From an uncultured Eubacteriales bacterium (GTDB lineage Bacteria > Bacillota > Clostridia > Lachnospirales > Lachnospiraceae), in contig OMZA01000008.1 of the NCBI GenBank assembly GCA_900315425.1, positions 1-64,000 of the forward strand: a stretch of 64,000 nt of DNA, written 5' to 3'. Every line of letters begins with the position of its first letter. Position 1 is the first letter of the stretch. Shown in pieces: positions 36,411 through 45,846 of the stretch. The translations under genes were made by a program, and so were the position numbers. Below the pieces are notes generated by a model. It had not been told where the DNA came from, searched no databases, and saw only the letters and a program-made list of their open reading frames with translations.

Positions 36411-38045
36411 ATGGCATATACAGCCCTTTATAGGAAGTTTCGTCCGGATAATTATGAAGATGTAAAAGGACAAGAACATATAACGAGAACCCTGGCAAAC
36501 CAGGTGATTAATAATAGAATAGGACACGCATACTTGTTTTGTGGAACCAGAGGAACGGGGAAGACAACGGTGGCGAAGATATTTGCCAGAGCAGTAAATT
36601 GCGAACATCCGGTGAATGGGAATCCATGTAATGAGTGTGAAGCGTGCAAGGCCATTATGGCAGGGAATTCCATGAATGTTATAGAAATGGATGCAGCTTC
36701 CAATAATGGTGTAGACAGTATCAGAGAGATAGTGGAAGAAGTACAGTATCGTCCACCGACGGGAAAGTACAAAGTGTACATAATCGATGAGGTGCACATG
36801 CTTTCCATAAGTGCCTTCAATGCACTGTTAAAGACATTAGAGGAACCACCGGAATATGTAATATTTATATTGGCTACAACAGAGCCACATAAGATACCGG
36901 TGACCATATTGTCTAGGTGTCAGAGATACGATTTTAAACATATAGCATTGGACACCATACAGGCGAGACTAAAAGAACTGGCAGATAAAGAAAACATGGA
37001 TATTGAGGACAAAGCCATAAGATATATAGCAAAATGTGGTGACGGATCCATGAGAGATGCATTGAGTTTGTTAGACGAATGTCAGGCTTTTGCAGTCGGA
37101 GAGGCCTTGACCTATGACAAAACCCTAGAGATATTAGGTGCAGTGGACACGGAGATATTTTCAAAGATGCTAAGGTCCATATTGAAAAAAGATACCCTGG
37201 AAGTTATGGGAAACGTAGAAGAAATGGTGAACTACGGAAGAGATTTGGCACAATTTGTGGTGGACTTTACATGGTATTTGAGAAATTTGTTGTTAATGAA
37301 GACCTCTAAAGATGCATCGGAAATCATAGATATGTCTTCAGAAAGAATGGAAGCCTTGAAAGAAGAGGCACAGATGATAGAGATACCGGTGGTAATGAGA
37401 TACATAAGAATACTATCGGAATTGACTAATCAGATTAGATACGCAACGCAAAAAAGAGTGTTAATAGAAATAGCATTGATAAAGCTAATGCAGCCAGAGA
37501 TGGAAAAGGATTTGGAGTCCCTTACAAATAGGGTTGCGAATGTTGAAAAAAAGCTGGAAAATGGTATACTTGTAGATAGTGCTCAGATGGGAAATGCAGG
37601 ACAAAATATAGGTGATAATTACGCAAAAAAGTTTGAAACAGAACAGCAAAAAAAAGAAGAGAAAAAACAACTTGAAAAAGCTGTTCCAGAAGAAGTGAAA
37701 AAAATAGTGGCAAACTGGCAGATAGTTATGAGTGATTTATCAGGCATGTGTAAAAGCTATGTTTTGCAATGTAGAAAATATGTGGACGCCCAGGGAAAAC
37801 TTGGATTGTATTTTGCTTCGTCAACAGGATTAAAAGCGGCAGAAGAGCATAGAGAAAGCATAAAAGAAGCTATAGAAAAATACATCGGAAAAGAAGTAGA
37901 GATAGATATGGCTTCACCAAAAGAATCGCCAACCTATGGTGATGGTAGATTAGAAATTGTAAAAGAAGATTTTAAAGATTTAATTGATACTAGTTTAATG
38001 AGCATAGAAGAAGACGATTCGTTAGATGAATTAGATGAATTGTAA
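36411..38045 (+). CDS. dnaX: DNA polymerase III subunit gamma/tau
   Basis: 544 residues. Clamp loader ATPase with FCGTRGTGKTT as P-loop, zinc module CEHPVNGNPCNECEAC, DEVHMLS as Walker B, and LEEPPEYVIFILATTE. ATG 36411 starts the conserved MAYTALYRKFRP; an upstream TTG is ignored because AGAAAGGAA sits directly between. At codons 379-381 the in-frame heptamer A AAA AAG (37547-37553) would, after a -1 slip, give eight residues and a TAG at 37577-37579, just past the clamp loader domains. The order SRP RNA-dnaX-ebfC-recR is typical. Confidence 0.96.
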   Translation: MAYTALYRKFRPDNYEDVKGQEHITRTLANQVINNRIGHAYLFCGTRGTGKTTVAKIFARAVNCEHPVNGNPCNECEACKAIMAGNSMNVIEMDAASNNGVDSIREIVEEVQYRPPTGKYKVYIIDEVHMLSISAFNALLKTLEEPPEYVIFILATTEPHKIPVTILSRCQRYDFKHIALDTIQARLKELADKENMDIEDKAIRYIAKCGDGSMRDALSLLDECQAFAVGEALTYDKTLEILGAVDTEIFSKMLRSILKKDTLEVMGNVEEMVNYGRDLAQFVVDFTWYLRNLLLMKTSKDASEIIDMSSERMEALKEEAQMIEIPVVMRYIRILSELTNQIRYATQKRVLIEIALIKLMQPEMEKDLESLTNRVANVEKKLENGILVDSAQMGNAGQNIGDNYAKKFETEQQKKEEKKQLEKAVPEEVKKIVANWQIVMSDLSGMCKSYVLQCRKYVDAQGKLGLYFASSTGLKAAEEHRESIKEAIEKYIGKEVEIDMASPKESPTYGDGRLEIVKEDFKDLIDTSLMSIEEDDSLDELDEL

Positions 38046-38068
38046 AAAGATTTAGGAGGAATACACTA

Positions 38069-38422
38069 ATGGCAAGAAGAGGCGGATATCAGGGCGGAAT
38101 GCCGGGAAATATGAACAACCTTATGAAACAGGCCCAGAAGATGCAAAAGCAGATGGAGACAGCAACAAAGGAGCTTGAACAACAGGAAGCAACAGCCAGT
38201 GCAGGCGGCGGAGCTGTAGAAGTAACAGTATCGGGAAAGAAAGAAGTAACAAAAGTAAAGATTGATCCGGATGCAGTGGATCCAGATGATGTGGAAATGT
38301 TAGAAGATATGATAATGGCGGCTACAAATGAAGCATTAAGAAAAATTGAGGAAATGTCACAGCAGTCAATGGCTAAAATCACAGGCGGCCTTGGCGGCGG
38401 TTTTGGCGGATTAGGATTCTAA
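38069..38422 (+). CDS. ebfC: Nucleoid-associated protein, YbaB/EbfC family
   Basis: 117 residues. N-terminal [18 protein letters not shown] is the family start, then the [18 protein letters not shown] core and a Gly-rich end. The dimer binds DNA and often lies between dnaX and recR, as here. The stop overlaps the recR start (TAATG). Confidence 0.95.
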   Translation: MARRGGYQGGMPGNMNNLMKQAQKMQKQMETATKELEQQEATASAGGGAVEVTVSGKKEVTKVKIDPDAVDPDDVEMLEDMIMAATNEALRKIEEMSQQSMAKITGGLGGGFGGLGF

Positions 38423-39018
38423 TGGATTACTATAGTAAGCATATAAATGATTTAATAGAAGAATTTTCAAGGCTCCCGGGAATAGGCAGTAAGTCAGCAG
38501 GGCGCCTTGCATTTCATATAATAAATATGCCTGAAGAACAGGTAAAGCATTTAACGGATACCATAATAAATGCTAAGAAAAATGTAAGATATTGCAAATG
38601 CTGCTATACTCTTACGGATGATGAATTATGTCCGATATGTAAGAGTACAAAGAGAGACCATGAAACTATAATGGTGGTGGAAAATACCAGAGACTTGGCG
38701 GCATACGAAAAGACAGGCAAATTTAACGGGGTATACCATGTATTGCATGGAGCCATATCCCCAATGTTAGGGATAGGACCTAACGATATAAAATTAAAGG
38801 AACTAATGGAAAGACTAAGAGGGGATGTGAAAGAAGTAATCATATCCACCAATTCAAGTCTTGAAGGAGAGACAACGGCGGTATATATAAGCAAACTTAT
38901 AAAACCCCTAGGAATAAAAGTAACAAGAATAGCTAGTGGAGTGCCAGTAGGAGGAGACTTAGAATACACAGATCCGGTAACCCTTCTAAAAGCCTTAGAA
39001 GGACGACAGGAACTATAG
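38422..39018 (+). CDS. recR: Recombination protein RecR
   Basis: 198 residues. Helix-hairpin-helix [16 protein letters not shown], zinc finger [16 protein letters not shown], and Toprim domain starting [17 protein letters not shown]; the C-terminal Walker-like [11 protein letters not shown] is present. Works with RecF/RecO to load RecA at gaps. The JetA-like gene begins 31 bases downstream, so both are probably cotranscribed. Confidence 0.96.
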   Translation: MDYYSKHINDLIEEFSRLPGIGSKSAGRLAFHIINMPEEQVKHLTDTIINAKKNVRYCKCCYTLTDDELCPICKSTKRDHETIMVVENTRDLAAYEKTGKFNGVYHVLHGAISPMLGIGPNDIKLKELMERLRGDVKEVIISTNSSLEGETTAVYISKLIKPLGIKVTRIASGVPVGGDLEYTDPVTLLKALEGRQEL

Positions 39019-39049
39019 CACAAAGCAAGTTATAGACGAGGTAAGAGGT

Positions 39050-40570
39050 ATGTCCCAGGAATATTCCCTTAAAAGAGACATAGTACAGGATCACAATCAG
39101 CGAATGCTGAACATAAAAAAATATTATCCATTCTTTAAACTACAGGATATGCAGTTTAAAGGTGAAAAATACGCAATGCTGGACATGGGTTATTTAATGA
39201 TGGCAGTATTGCGCTTTTTTATTGAAGAGAACAACTTCAAGGAAAAGATGGTAACCTATGAAGAATACTCGGAATTCATGGAAAGTATCCTGGAAAATGA
39301 TTTCGAAATAACCTTTCAGGAAGAGGAAGAGAAAAAACTGCTGATAAGCTACATATTTGACAAACTAAAAAACGATGGAAAGCCATTTTCCTACGAATAC
39401 TACAATCCTATAACAAAAAAGAAAAATGTAGCAAGAACAAGGATACTAAACAACCGAATAGTGGATGATAAAGTTGTATATTACATTTCCGCAGACGCAA
39501 TAGAATTCTACCTTGATACTAAGGAAGTAAAGGAAGAAAGCAATATAGCAATATCACAGCTTCTTTTGGAAAAAATGATATCCACAAGAAACTTCAAAGG
39601 TGGAGCAGATGTTGTATCCAGAATAAATAACGAAGTATCAAGACTCATGGCCAGAAGAGAAGAAATACTTGAAATACTAACCTATGACGTATTTCAGGGA
39701 ACTAAGGCCTACGAAGATTTCATGGAAAATACCGTGAAATGGTTTGATGAAGAACAGAAGTTATTTAAGAAAAATAAGACATTGATAGAAGAGGCTATGA
39801 AAAATAGCAATGCATCAGGGGAATACAGCCAGGCAGCAAGGGATATATTTAAGTTAGAAGAAGAATTAAATATAGCTATAAATAAACACGGAGAGCTTTT
39901 AAATGCCTGTGCCACATTGCAAGATAAAGTGGATGATTTAGTGGAAAAGGCAAAGATATCAAGGATAAGAGCATCCATGGATTTTAAGAAATTACTAAAT
40001 AGGGCCATGGATAGTGGAGATTCTAAGGTATTAGAAAGTTTTGTAAAACCGTTGTTTGCCTTGAATACCAGAAAAATGTTTTCACCAATAATGATTGATA
40101 ATCTTCTTACATACCCTACTGGTGAAAAAGAGGTAGGAGAAAAGGTAATAAGTGGGGAAGAGATAGAGGACTTCAAATATCCAGATGAGATAGAGGAAGA
40201 GAGAATAAGACATAATCTGAAGGTACTAACATATTTGCTGTGTAATATGGTGAAAAAAGGAGAATTATTTACGGCACTAGACTTCATAGATATGGCAGAA
40301 AAAGTCAGTGGAGAAGGGATAAAAAATAATGGGGACTTTTATACATTTATGGTGCATCTCATGCAGAAAAAAAGTGTGGATGTAAGTAAAGTGTTAGAAA
40401 AACCGGATACATTTTTAGAAGGAATTATAAAAGAAGTATTGGAAAATGATGAAGAGGCCATGTCAAAGTACAAGGGACTCAAATTCACCATAGTACCGGG
40501 AAGAGACGAGATAAAACTTCAAAAGGGAGTAATACAGGATTTTGCAGTTGATGCGAGAGGAGGCAATTAA
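39050..40570 (+). CDS. jetA: JetA-like kleisin subunit of a Wadjet/MukBEF-type complex
   Basis: 506 residues resembling the Wadjet JetA/MksF/MukF group, which joins SMC heads as the kleisin. Seen features are an N-terminal winged-helix-like domain (about residues 25-130), a SADAIEFYL..KEVKEESNIAI segment like the MukF group, a long helical coil (about 170-330), and a C-terminal winged-helix-like end. It begins 31 bases after recR, with GAGGTAAGAGG upstream, and its stop overlaps the jetB start by one base. Base composition matches the neighbouring core genes. The assignment rests on gene order and length with a JetB- and JetC-like gene next; single-gene similarity alone would be weaker. Confidence 0.75.
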   Translation: MSQEYSLKRDIVQDHNQRMLNIKKYYPFFKLQDMQFKGEKYAMLDMGYLMMAVLRFFIEENNFKEKMVTYEEYSEFMESILENDFEITFQEEEEKKLLISYIFDKLKNDGKPFSYEYYNPITKKKNVARTRILNNRIVDDKVVYYISADAIEFYLDTKEVKEESNIAISQLLLEKMISTRNFKGGADVVSRINNEVSRLMARREEILEILTYDVFQGTKAYEDFMENTVKWFDEEQKLFKKNKTLIEEAMKNSNASGEYSQAARDIFKLEEELNIAINKHGELLNACATLQDKVDDLVEKAKISRIRASMDFKKLLNRAMDSGDSKVLESFVKPLFALNTRKMFSPIMIDNLLTYPTGEKEVGEKVISGEEIEDFKYPDEIEEERIRHNLKVLTYLLCNMVKKGELFTALDFIDMAEKVSGEGIKNNGDFYTFMVHLMQKKSVDVSKVLEKPDTFLEGIIKEVLENDEEAMSKYKGLKFTIVPGRDEIKLQKGVIQDFAVDARGGN

Positions 40571-41286
40571 TGGAAGATAGAGAACTTACCACTGCTTTGG
40601 AAATAGTATCTAAGCTGATAAATGGAGAAGAAATAAGTAGAGACGAAGCTGGCAGCAGAGCTCTTTATCAGGAATATTCAGAAAATGCCAGAGTCTTTGA
40701 CATAACCAGCGAGATATGCAAAAACATGAACATCAGTCTGTATGAATACGACAACAGTCTGTATGCATCACCGGGAGAAAATAACAAGGTGTTTGGATAC
40801 ACCAACGACGATTTGAAAAGAGTAATCGGAGTTAGACTTAACAAGGAATTATACCTTTGTTATTTCATAATCTACAACGTGATAACATGGTTTTATAAGG
40901 ACTCTACCACCAGAACCTTCAATGAATACCTAAAGATACAGGATATTGTAAGTTCGGTAAATGCATCCTTATCCAATATAGTGAACAACTTTGAGATAGT
41001 AGATATGGACACTGTGGAGGAAGGAAGTTTTAAAGAGATAGCACTTCTCTGGGAAGATATGCCAATGGTGGCAAATGTAAACACCAACGTAAGGGCATCG
41101 AGAGGCTCAAAGGTGGGATTTGTGAAAATGACACTGAACTTCTTAATAGACCAGGGACTGATTACGGAAAACAATGAAAGATACTATCCTAAGAAACGAA
41201 TGAAAGCATTGGTTACGGGATATTTTGAAGAATATAAAGGACGACTATACGATATTATGAAAGGAGTAGAAAATGCCACACATTAA
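40570..41286 (+). CDS. jetB: JetB-like (MksE/MukE-type) subunit
   Basis: 238 residues, mostly helical, with a winged-helix-like C-terminal part (FLIDQGLITENNERYYPKKRM) as in MksE/MukE/JetB proteins, which bind the kleisin and DNA as dimers. It overlaps jetA by one base and jetC by 14 bases, so the three are translationally coupled. I recognise it mainly by context and fold-like pattern. GGAGGC lies ahead of the ATG. Confidence 0.7.
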   Translation: MEDRELTTALEIVSKLINGEEISRDEAGSRALYQEYSENARVFDITSEICKNMNISLYEYDNSLYASPGENNKVFGYTNDDLKRVIGVRLNKELYLCYFIIYNVITWFYKDSTTRTFNEYLKIQDIVSSVNASLSNIVNNFEIVDMDTVEEGSFKEIALLWEDMPMVANVNTNVRASRGSKVGFVKMTLNFLIDQGLITENNERYYPKKRMKALVTGYFEEYKGRLYDIMKGVENATH

Positions 41287-44200
41287 CAGAATCAGGGTAA
41301 ATAATGTTAAGTACAACTTTGGAACCCAGTACTACGATGATTTTTTAATGAGATTTTCGTGCAAAAACACCATTTATGATCTGGCAAATGGTGGTGGAAA
41401 AAGTGTATTAATGCTACTCCTATTGCAGAATCTGATACCAAATTGTACCTTGGACGACAAGCAACCAATAGAGAAATTATTCAGAACCCACAATGGAAGT
41501 ACGACAATACATTCCTTGGTGGAGTGGCGACTGGCAGCATCAGAAACCAAGGAAAATTATAAATATATGCTAACAGGATTTTGTGCCAGAAAGGCAAAGA
41601 ATTCAGAAAATGACGACTTAGAAGAGGTGGAAAACCTTGAAAATATACAGGCAGAATCAGAGGGGACAGGTGCAGCCTCAGGATCAATAGAATACTTTAA
41701 CTACGTAATATTTTATAGACAGTTTAACGAGAATGACATAAAGAATCTACCACTTTCCAAGGATGGGGAGAGGATAACATATACAGGTCTTAGAAACCAT
41801 TTAAAGAAAATAAGCAGAAGCGATATGAGTCTTGAGGTTCATGTATTTGACACTAAAAGAGAATATCAAAGATTTATAGCGAACTTTGGATTGTATGAAA
41901 GTCAGTGGGAAATAGTAAGAGGAATCAACAAGACAGAAGGTCATGTAAGAACATATTTTGAGACTAATTATAAAACCACAAGAAAAGTAGTGGAGAATCT
42001 CTTGATCGAAAATATAATTGAAAAGTCCTACAGAAACCGATATGCCGGGGAAAACCAGGAAAACAATATGGCAGGAACACTCCTTAGCATAAAGGACAAA
42101 TTATTGGAGTTGTCAAAAAAGAAGGCAGAGATAAATAATTACGACAGACAGATAGATATAATAGATGGATTCCGGGAAAAACAAAGTGGACTTAGAACGT
42201 TATTTTCTGGAATTGACAATGGACTGTGGGATTTAAAAAGAGCCTATAATACAGTGAGTCAAAGAGAAATTGAAAATAAAAACGAGCTAAAAGCCCTTAT
42301 GGAAAACAGGGTGGATTTAACAAAGAAGAGAAGTACACTGACTCAAAAAGTAGATACTGCCGCAGTTTTAAGGGACATGGAACAGGCAGAGATATTTACA
42401 AAGAACATAGAAGAATATGAGAGAAAATATGAGTTTGAAGAAGGAAAGATGCAGGACAAAAACGATGTCATCAACCTACTTCAAGCATGGGACTACTATA
42501 AACGATATCTAAATTACAAAGACGAAAGCGACAAGTTAAAAATCATGATTGAAAATGTCCTTAAGGACAATCAGGATTTGGTAAATGAAATAGGAACGCT
42601 GGTAGCATATAAAAAATATGCTGACGATAAAAAGAAAGCAGAACTTACAGAAGAGATTGCTAAAAAGAAAGAACAGTGGGAAAAAGATTCTACGGTGATG
42701 ACCACCTTAGAGGACACCATTAAGGAAGAAGAAAGCAAAATAGCAGTATTAAAATATCAGACCAAAACAGATAAAGAAGAATCAGATGCCCTTAATCAAG
42801 AGATAGCAAGACTTGTTAGAGATACGGATTTGGTATTTCCAAAGGATGCCTACGAAGCAAAGAAGAAAACAGAAAAGGAATTAGAGGTAATCCAAAAAGA
42901 ACTAGAGGAACTTACGAAAAAAACAGAAGCTTCTTCCAAAGAAATAATGGAGCTTAGAATACAGCAGGCTCTGGCTCAAAGAGATGAAGCGGAGTTTGAA
43001 AATGCAGATGCCAATAAAGAGGCAAGAGACGACGATGCAGTGCGTATAAAAAATAAGATAGAAAAACTTAAGGAAGTATACGAAGAGTCAGATTTAGATG
43101 AGATATCCATTAAAATAAATAAGATATATGATGGAATTTTAATGGCGATAGTAAAGGACAATCAGGATATAAAGGAACTAAAGGCAAAAAAAGAAGCTTT
43201 AAAGTCTGGAAAACCATTTGCAGAATCCAAGGATATACAAGAAGTTAAAGAATATATTCAAAGATATCATGGCAAAGTGATTACAGGAATGGAATATTTA
43301 ATGTCGCTTCCTGAAAAAGACAGAGTTGCCATAGTTACAAATCAGCCGATGATAACAAAGGCCATAATTGCAGGAGATAATTACTCCGAAATAATTATAG
43401 ACGATGGGCTTATAAAGATGGCCAAGGACGGAGAAGGATTCCTAATAATAAATGGCAAAGAATTTGGTGGGGAGATACTCTCTGACAACAGCGTCAATTA
43501 CATAACTAACAAGGATATTTACACCGAAAGTTATATAGAAAAAGCCCTTATAAAAGTCGAAAATGAGTTAAAGGACAAAGAAGAGTTATTGGAAAGACAT
43601 AAAGAAAACGCAGATGTAGTAATGGAAGATCTTGCATTTTCTTTGAAATATGTAAATAGCTCTAGTCAGGAAGTGATTAAGGATTCAAAGGAAAGTCTTT
43701 TAAAGATAAGAGAAGATTTGAAGTTAATCAATGAAAGATTAAGGGACGCCGACAGAAAAAATGCAGATATAAAAGATAGAATAGTAATCCTTACAAAGAA
43801 AAACAATGACATAACATTTGCTAACGAAAAGTATGGAGAAATAGTTGGAAAGCTTGAAAGAGCCGACAAACTGGAAGTAAAAATTGCCAAGGGTGAAAAG
43901 GAATTAGACAATCTTGAAAAAAATGTATTTAACGAGAAGAAGCGTCTGGAGGCTGGAAAAGGAATAGACCTTAAGAGACAGGCAAGAATTAATGCTATGA
44001 TTAAGGAAGTTGAGATAATAGAAAAGAACTGGAACGAAATATACAGCGTTTATTTTGATGAGAAAGAATATGAAAAAGCTGTAGAAAATGCAGAAGAAAA
44101 TATTTCAGAGGATTTGGAAAATAAAATCCAGGCCTTAATAGCCAGTCTTAAAAATGACAACTCATCTATGGAGGACAAGGAAAAACTTCTGGGAAATTAT

Positions 44201-45706
44201 CAGGAAAACATGAAGTCTGCCTTAAGACAGATAAAAATGTTGGGCATAAGCACAGAAGATTTAGAAAAAGCCTACAAAGATGGAGAAGCTCTTGAATATA
44301 ACGAAGAAGAAGTGACAAGGCTTCAAAAGGAAATCAGGGAGATAAAAAGAAGCTTAACAACTATAGGACATGAACTAAACGAAGTAAGGTCTAAAAGGGA
44401 TAAGATGGAAGGCCGTATAAATCACGGAAGAACTCTTATAGAAAGTAAGTATGGAAGCTTTGATAAGAACATGGTATCCAAGGATGAGATAGCATCATTT
44501 TTAAATGAAAATTCCACAATACTTGCCCAGATTGAAAATCAGTTAAAGGAAGTTAATACTCAGATTCAAAATATAGAAACTAATCAGGTAAACATATCGG
44601 TGCTAAAAAAAGATATTACAAGAACCATGGAAAAATCCAAGGTAACACCGGATGAAAGTGCAGGAATGCTTACAGGATCTGCCATTGAAGAAGAGATTAA
44701 CAAAATTAATAAGAACCTGGATGCGTTTATAAATGAAAGGTACAAAAAACTACAGGAATTCGAAAGAGAAAAAGGAATGCTAAGTGACACATTGATACAG
44801 CTGGGAGCAAGAGAGTTAGCTGAAGAGATTCGAAGTAATGTGGAGATGCCTTCAAACGTCGAGGAAGTGGATGACCTTATTGAAAGATTAAAAGACACAA
44901 CCCAATATATCAATCTTGAGAAAGAGAGAATTATTAAGGGATTTGAAGATATTCAAACAATTAAAGATAAGTTTGAAAATCAATGCATACAAAATTGTAT
45001 AAACATAAAAACGGAGTTAGACAGACTTCCTGAGTTATCGAAGATAAATTTGGATGGTAAAGATGTATCAGTGGTAGGTTTGAAAATTCCATATGTGGCA
45101 GAAGAACTGTATAAAGACAGAATGTCAGAATACATAGATGCCATTGCCGCAGGAGTGGATGAATTTAATACGGAAGCTGAAAAAATAAGATATATAAAGA
45201 ATAATCTAAGCTGGAAGAAATTGTTCTCGGTAATTGTAAGAGACATGAATGCTATAAAGCTAAGTCTTTACAAGAGAGAAAGAATTGCAAGTCAGTCAAG
45301 ACTTCTACCATATGAAGAGGCGGTGGGAAGTACAGGACAGTCTCAGGGAATATACATACAGTTTTTGATAGCAGTAATCAATTACATTTCATGTATAAAC
45401 TCAGGACAGACGGACACCACCAAATTAAGAAAAGTAATATTTATAGACAACCCATTTGGTGCGGCTAAGGACATTTATATTTGGGAACCTATTTTCAAAC
45501 TTCTCAAAGTAAATAATGTGCAGTTAATTGTTCCATCAAGAGGAGTAACACCATCAATTACCGGTAGATTTGATGTTAATTACGTATTGGGACAAAAAAT
45601 GACACCAGCAGGTCAGCAGACGGTGGTGGTAGATTATTACAGCAATGTCAAGACGGAAGAAATGGACTATGAAACAATGGATTTCCAGCAGATAGCATTG
45701 TTTTGA
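41273..45706 (+). CDS. jetC: JetC-like SMC ATPase
   Basis: 1477 residues with the SMC layout: N-terminal head with the P-loop LANGGGKS (about residues 38-46), long coiled coil to about 640, hinge domain (about 650-750, with GMEYLMSLPEKDRVAIVTNQP), a returning coiled coil, and a C-terminal head with signature STGQSQG (about 1352) and Walker B VIFIDNPFGAA (about 1390). Two motifs are odd: the first Gly of the P-loop is Leu, and the Walker B catalytic Glu is Asn. It belongs with MukB/MksB/JetC, not with the chromosomal Smc. No JetD-like Toprim nuclease gene follows. Confidence 0.82.
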   Translation: MPHINRIRVNNVKYNFGTQYYDDFLMRFSCKNTIYDLANGGGKSVLMLLLLQNLIPNCTLDDKQPIEKLFRTHNGSTTIHSLVEWRLAASETKENYKYMLTGFCARKAKNSENDDLEEVENLENIQAESEGTGAASGSIEYFNYVIFYRQFNENDIKNLPLSKDGERITYTGLRNHLKKISRSDMSLEVHVFDTKREYQRFIANFGLYESQWEIVRGINKTEGHVRTYFETNYKTTRKVVENLLIENIIEKSYRNRYAGENQENNMAGTLLSIKDKLLELSKKKAEINNYDRQIDIIDGFREKQSGLRTLFSGIDNGLWDLKRAYNTVSQREIENKNELKALMENRVDLTKKRSTLTQKVDTAAVLRDMEQAEIFTKNIEEYERKYEFEEGKMQDKNDVINLLQAWDYYKRYLNYKDESDKLKIMIENVLKDNQDLVNEIGTLVAYKKYADDKKKAELTEEIAKKKEQWEKDSTVMTTLEDTIKEEESKIAVLKYQTKTDKEESDALNQEIARLVRDTDLVFPKDAYEAKKKTEKELEVIQKELEELTKKTEASSKEIMELRIQQALAQRDEAEFENADANKEARDDDAVRIKNKIEKLKEVYEESDLDEISIKINKIYDGILMAIVKDNQDIKELKAKKEALKSGKPFAESKDIQEVKEYIQRYHGKVITGMEYLMSLPEKDRVAIVTNQPMITKAIIAGDNYSEIIIDDGLIKMAKDGEGFLIINGKEFGGEILSDNSVNYITNKDIYTESYIEKALIKVENELKDKEELLERHKENADVVMEDLAFSLKYVNSSSQEVIKDSKESLLKIREDLKLINERLRDADRKNADIKDRIVILTKKNNDITFANEKYGEIVGKLERADKLEVKIAKGEKELDNLEKNVFNEKKRLEAGKGIDLKRQARINAMIKEVEIIEKNWNEIYSVYFDEKEYEKAVENAEENISEDLENKIQALIASLKNDNSSMEDKEKLLGNYQENMKSALRQIKMLGISTEDLEKAYKDGEALEYNEEEVTRLQKEIREIKRSLTTIGHELNEVRSKRDKMEGRINHGRTLIESKYGSFDKNMVSKDEIASFLNENSTILAQIENQLKEVNTQIQNIETNQVNISVLKKDITRTMEKSKVTPDESAGMLTGSAIEEEINKINKNLDAFINERYKKLQEFEREKGMLSDTLIQLGARELAEEIRSNVEMPSNVEEVDDLIERLKDTTQYINLEKERIIKGFEDIQTIKDKFENQCIQNCINIKTELDRLPELSKINLDGKDVSVVGLKIPYVAEELYKDRMSEYIDAIAAGVDEFNTEAEKIRYIKNNLSWKKLFSVIVRDMNAIKLSLYKRERIASQSRLLPYEEAVGSTGQSQGIYIQFLIAVINYISCINSGQTDTTKLRKVIFIDNPFGAAKDIYIWEPIFKLLKVNNVQLIVPSRGVTPSITGRFDVNYVLGQKMTPAGQQTVVVDYYSNVKTEEMDYETMDFQQIALF

Positions 45707-45731
45707 CAAGGTGTATAGTGTGTGATAAACT
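45703..45731 (+). promoter_or_regulatory. Promoter overlapping the jetC stop codon
   Basis: TTGACA (45703-45708), 17-bp spacer ending in an extended -10 TGA, then TAAACT (45726-45731). It likely drives the 1344-residue gene, with a leader of about 105 bases. Confidence 0.65.
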
Positions 45732-45846
45732 AACTCTGTATGTAAAGATTTCTTTAAATTAGGGGAAGTATACCGTTTAAAGCGCCTAGGTGGAGAAAAT
45801 GGAATCCCACAATTAAGGAAATAGGGCGTGAAATGGAGGATGAAAA

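Noticed and set aside
39050..45706. Complete Wadjet defence system
   Set aside because: No JetD-like Toprim nuclease gene is next to jetABC; the only Toprim protein nearby is RecR, a standard housekeeping protein.
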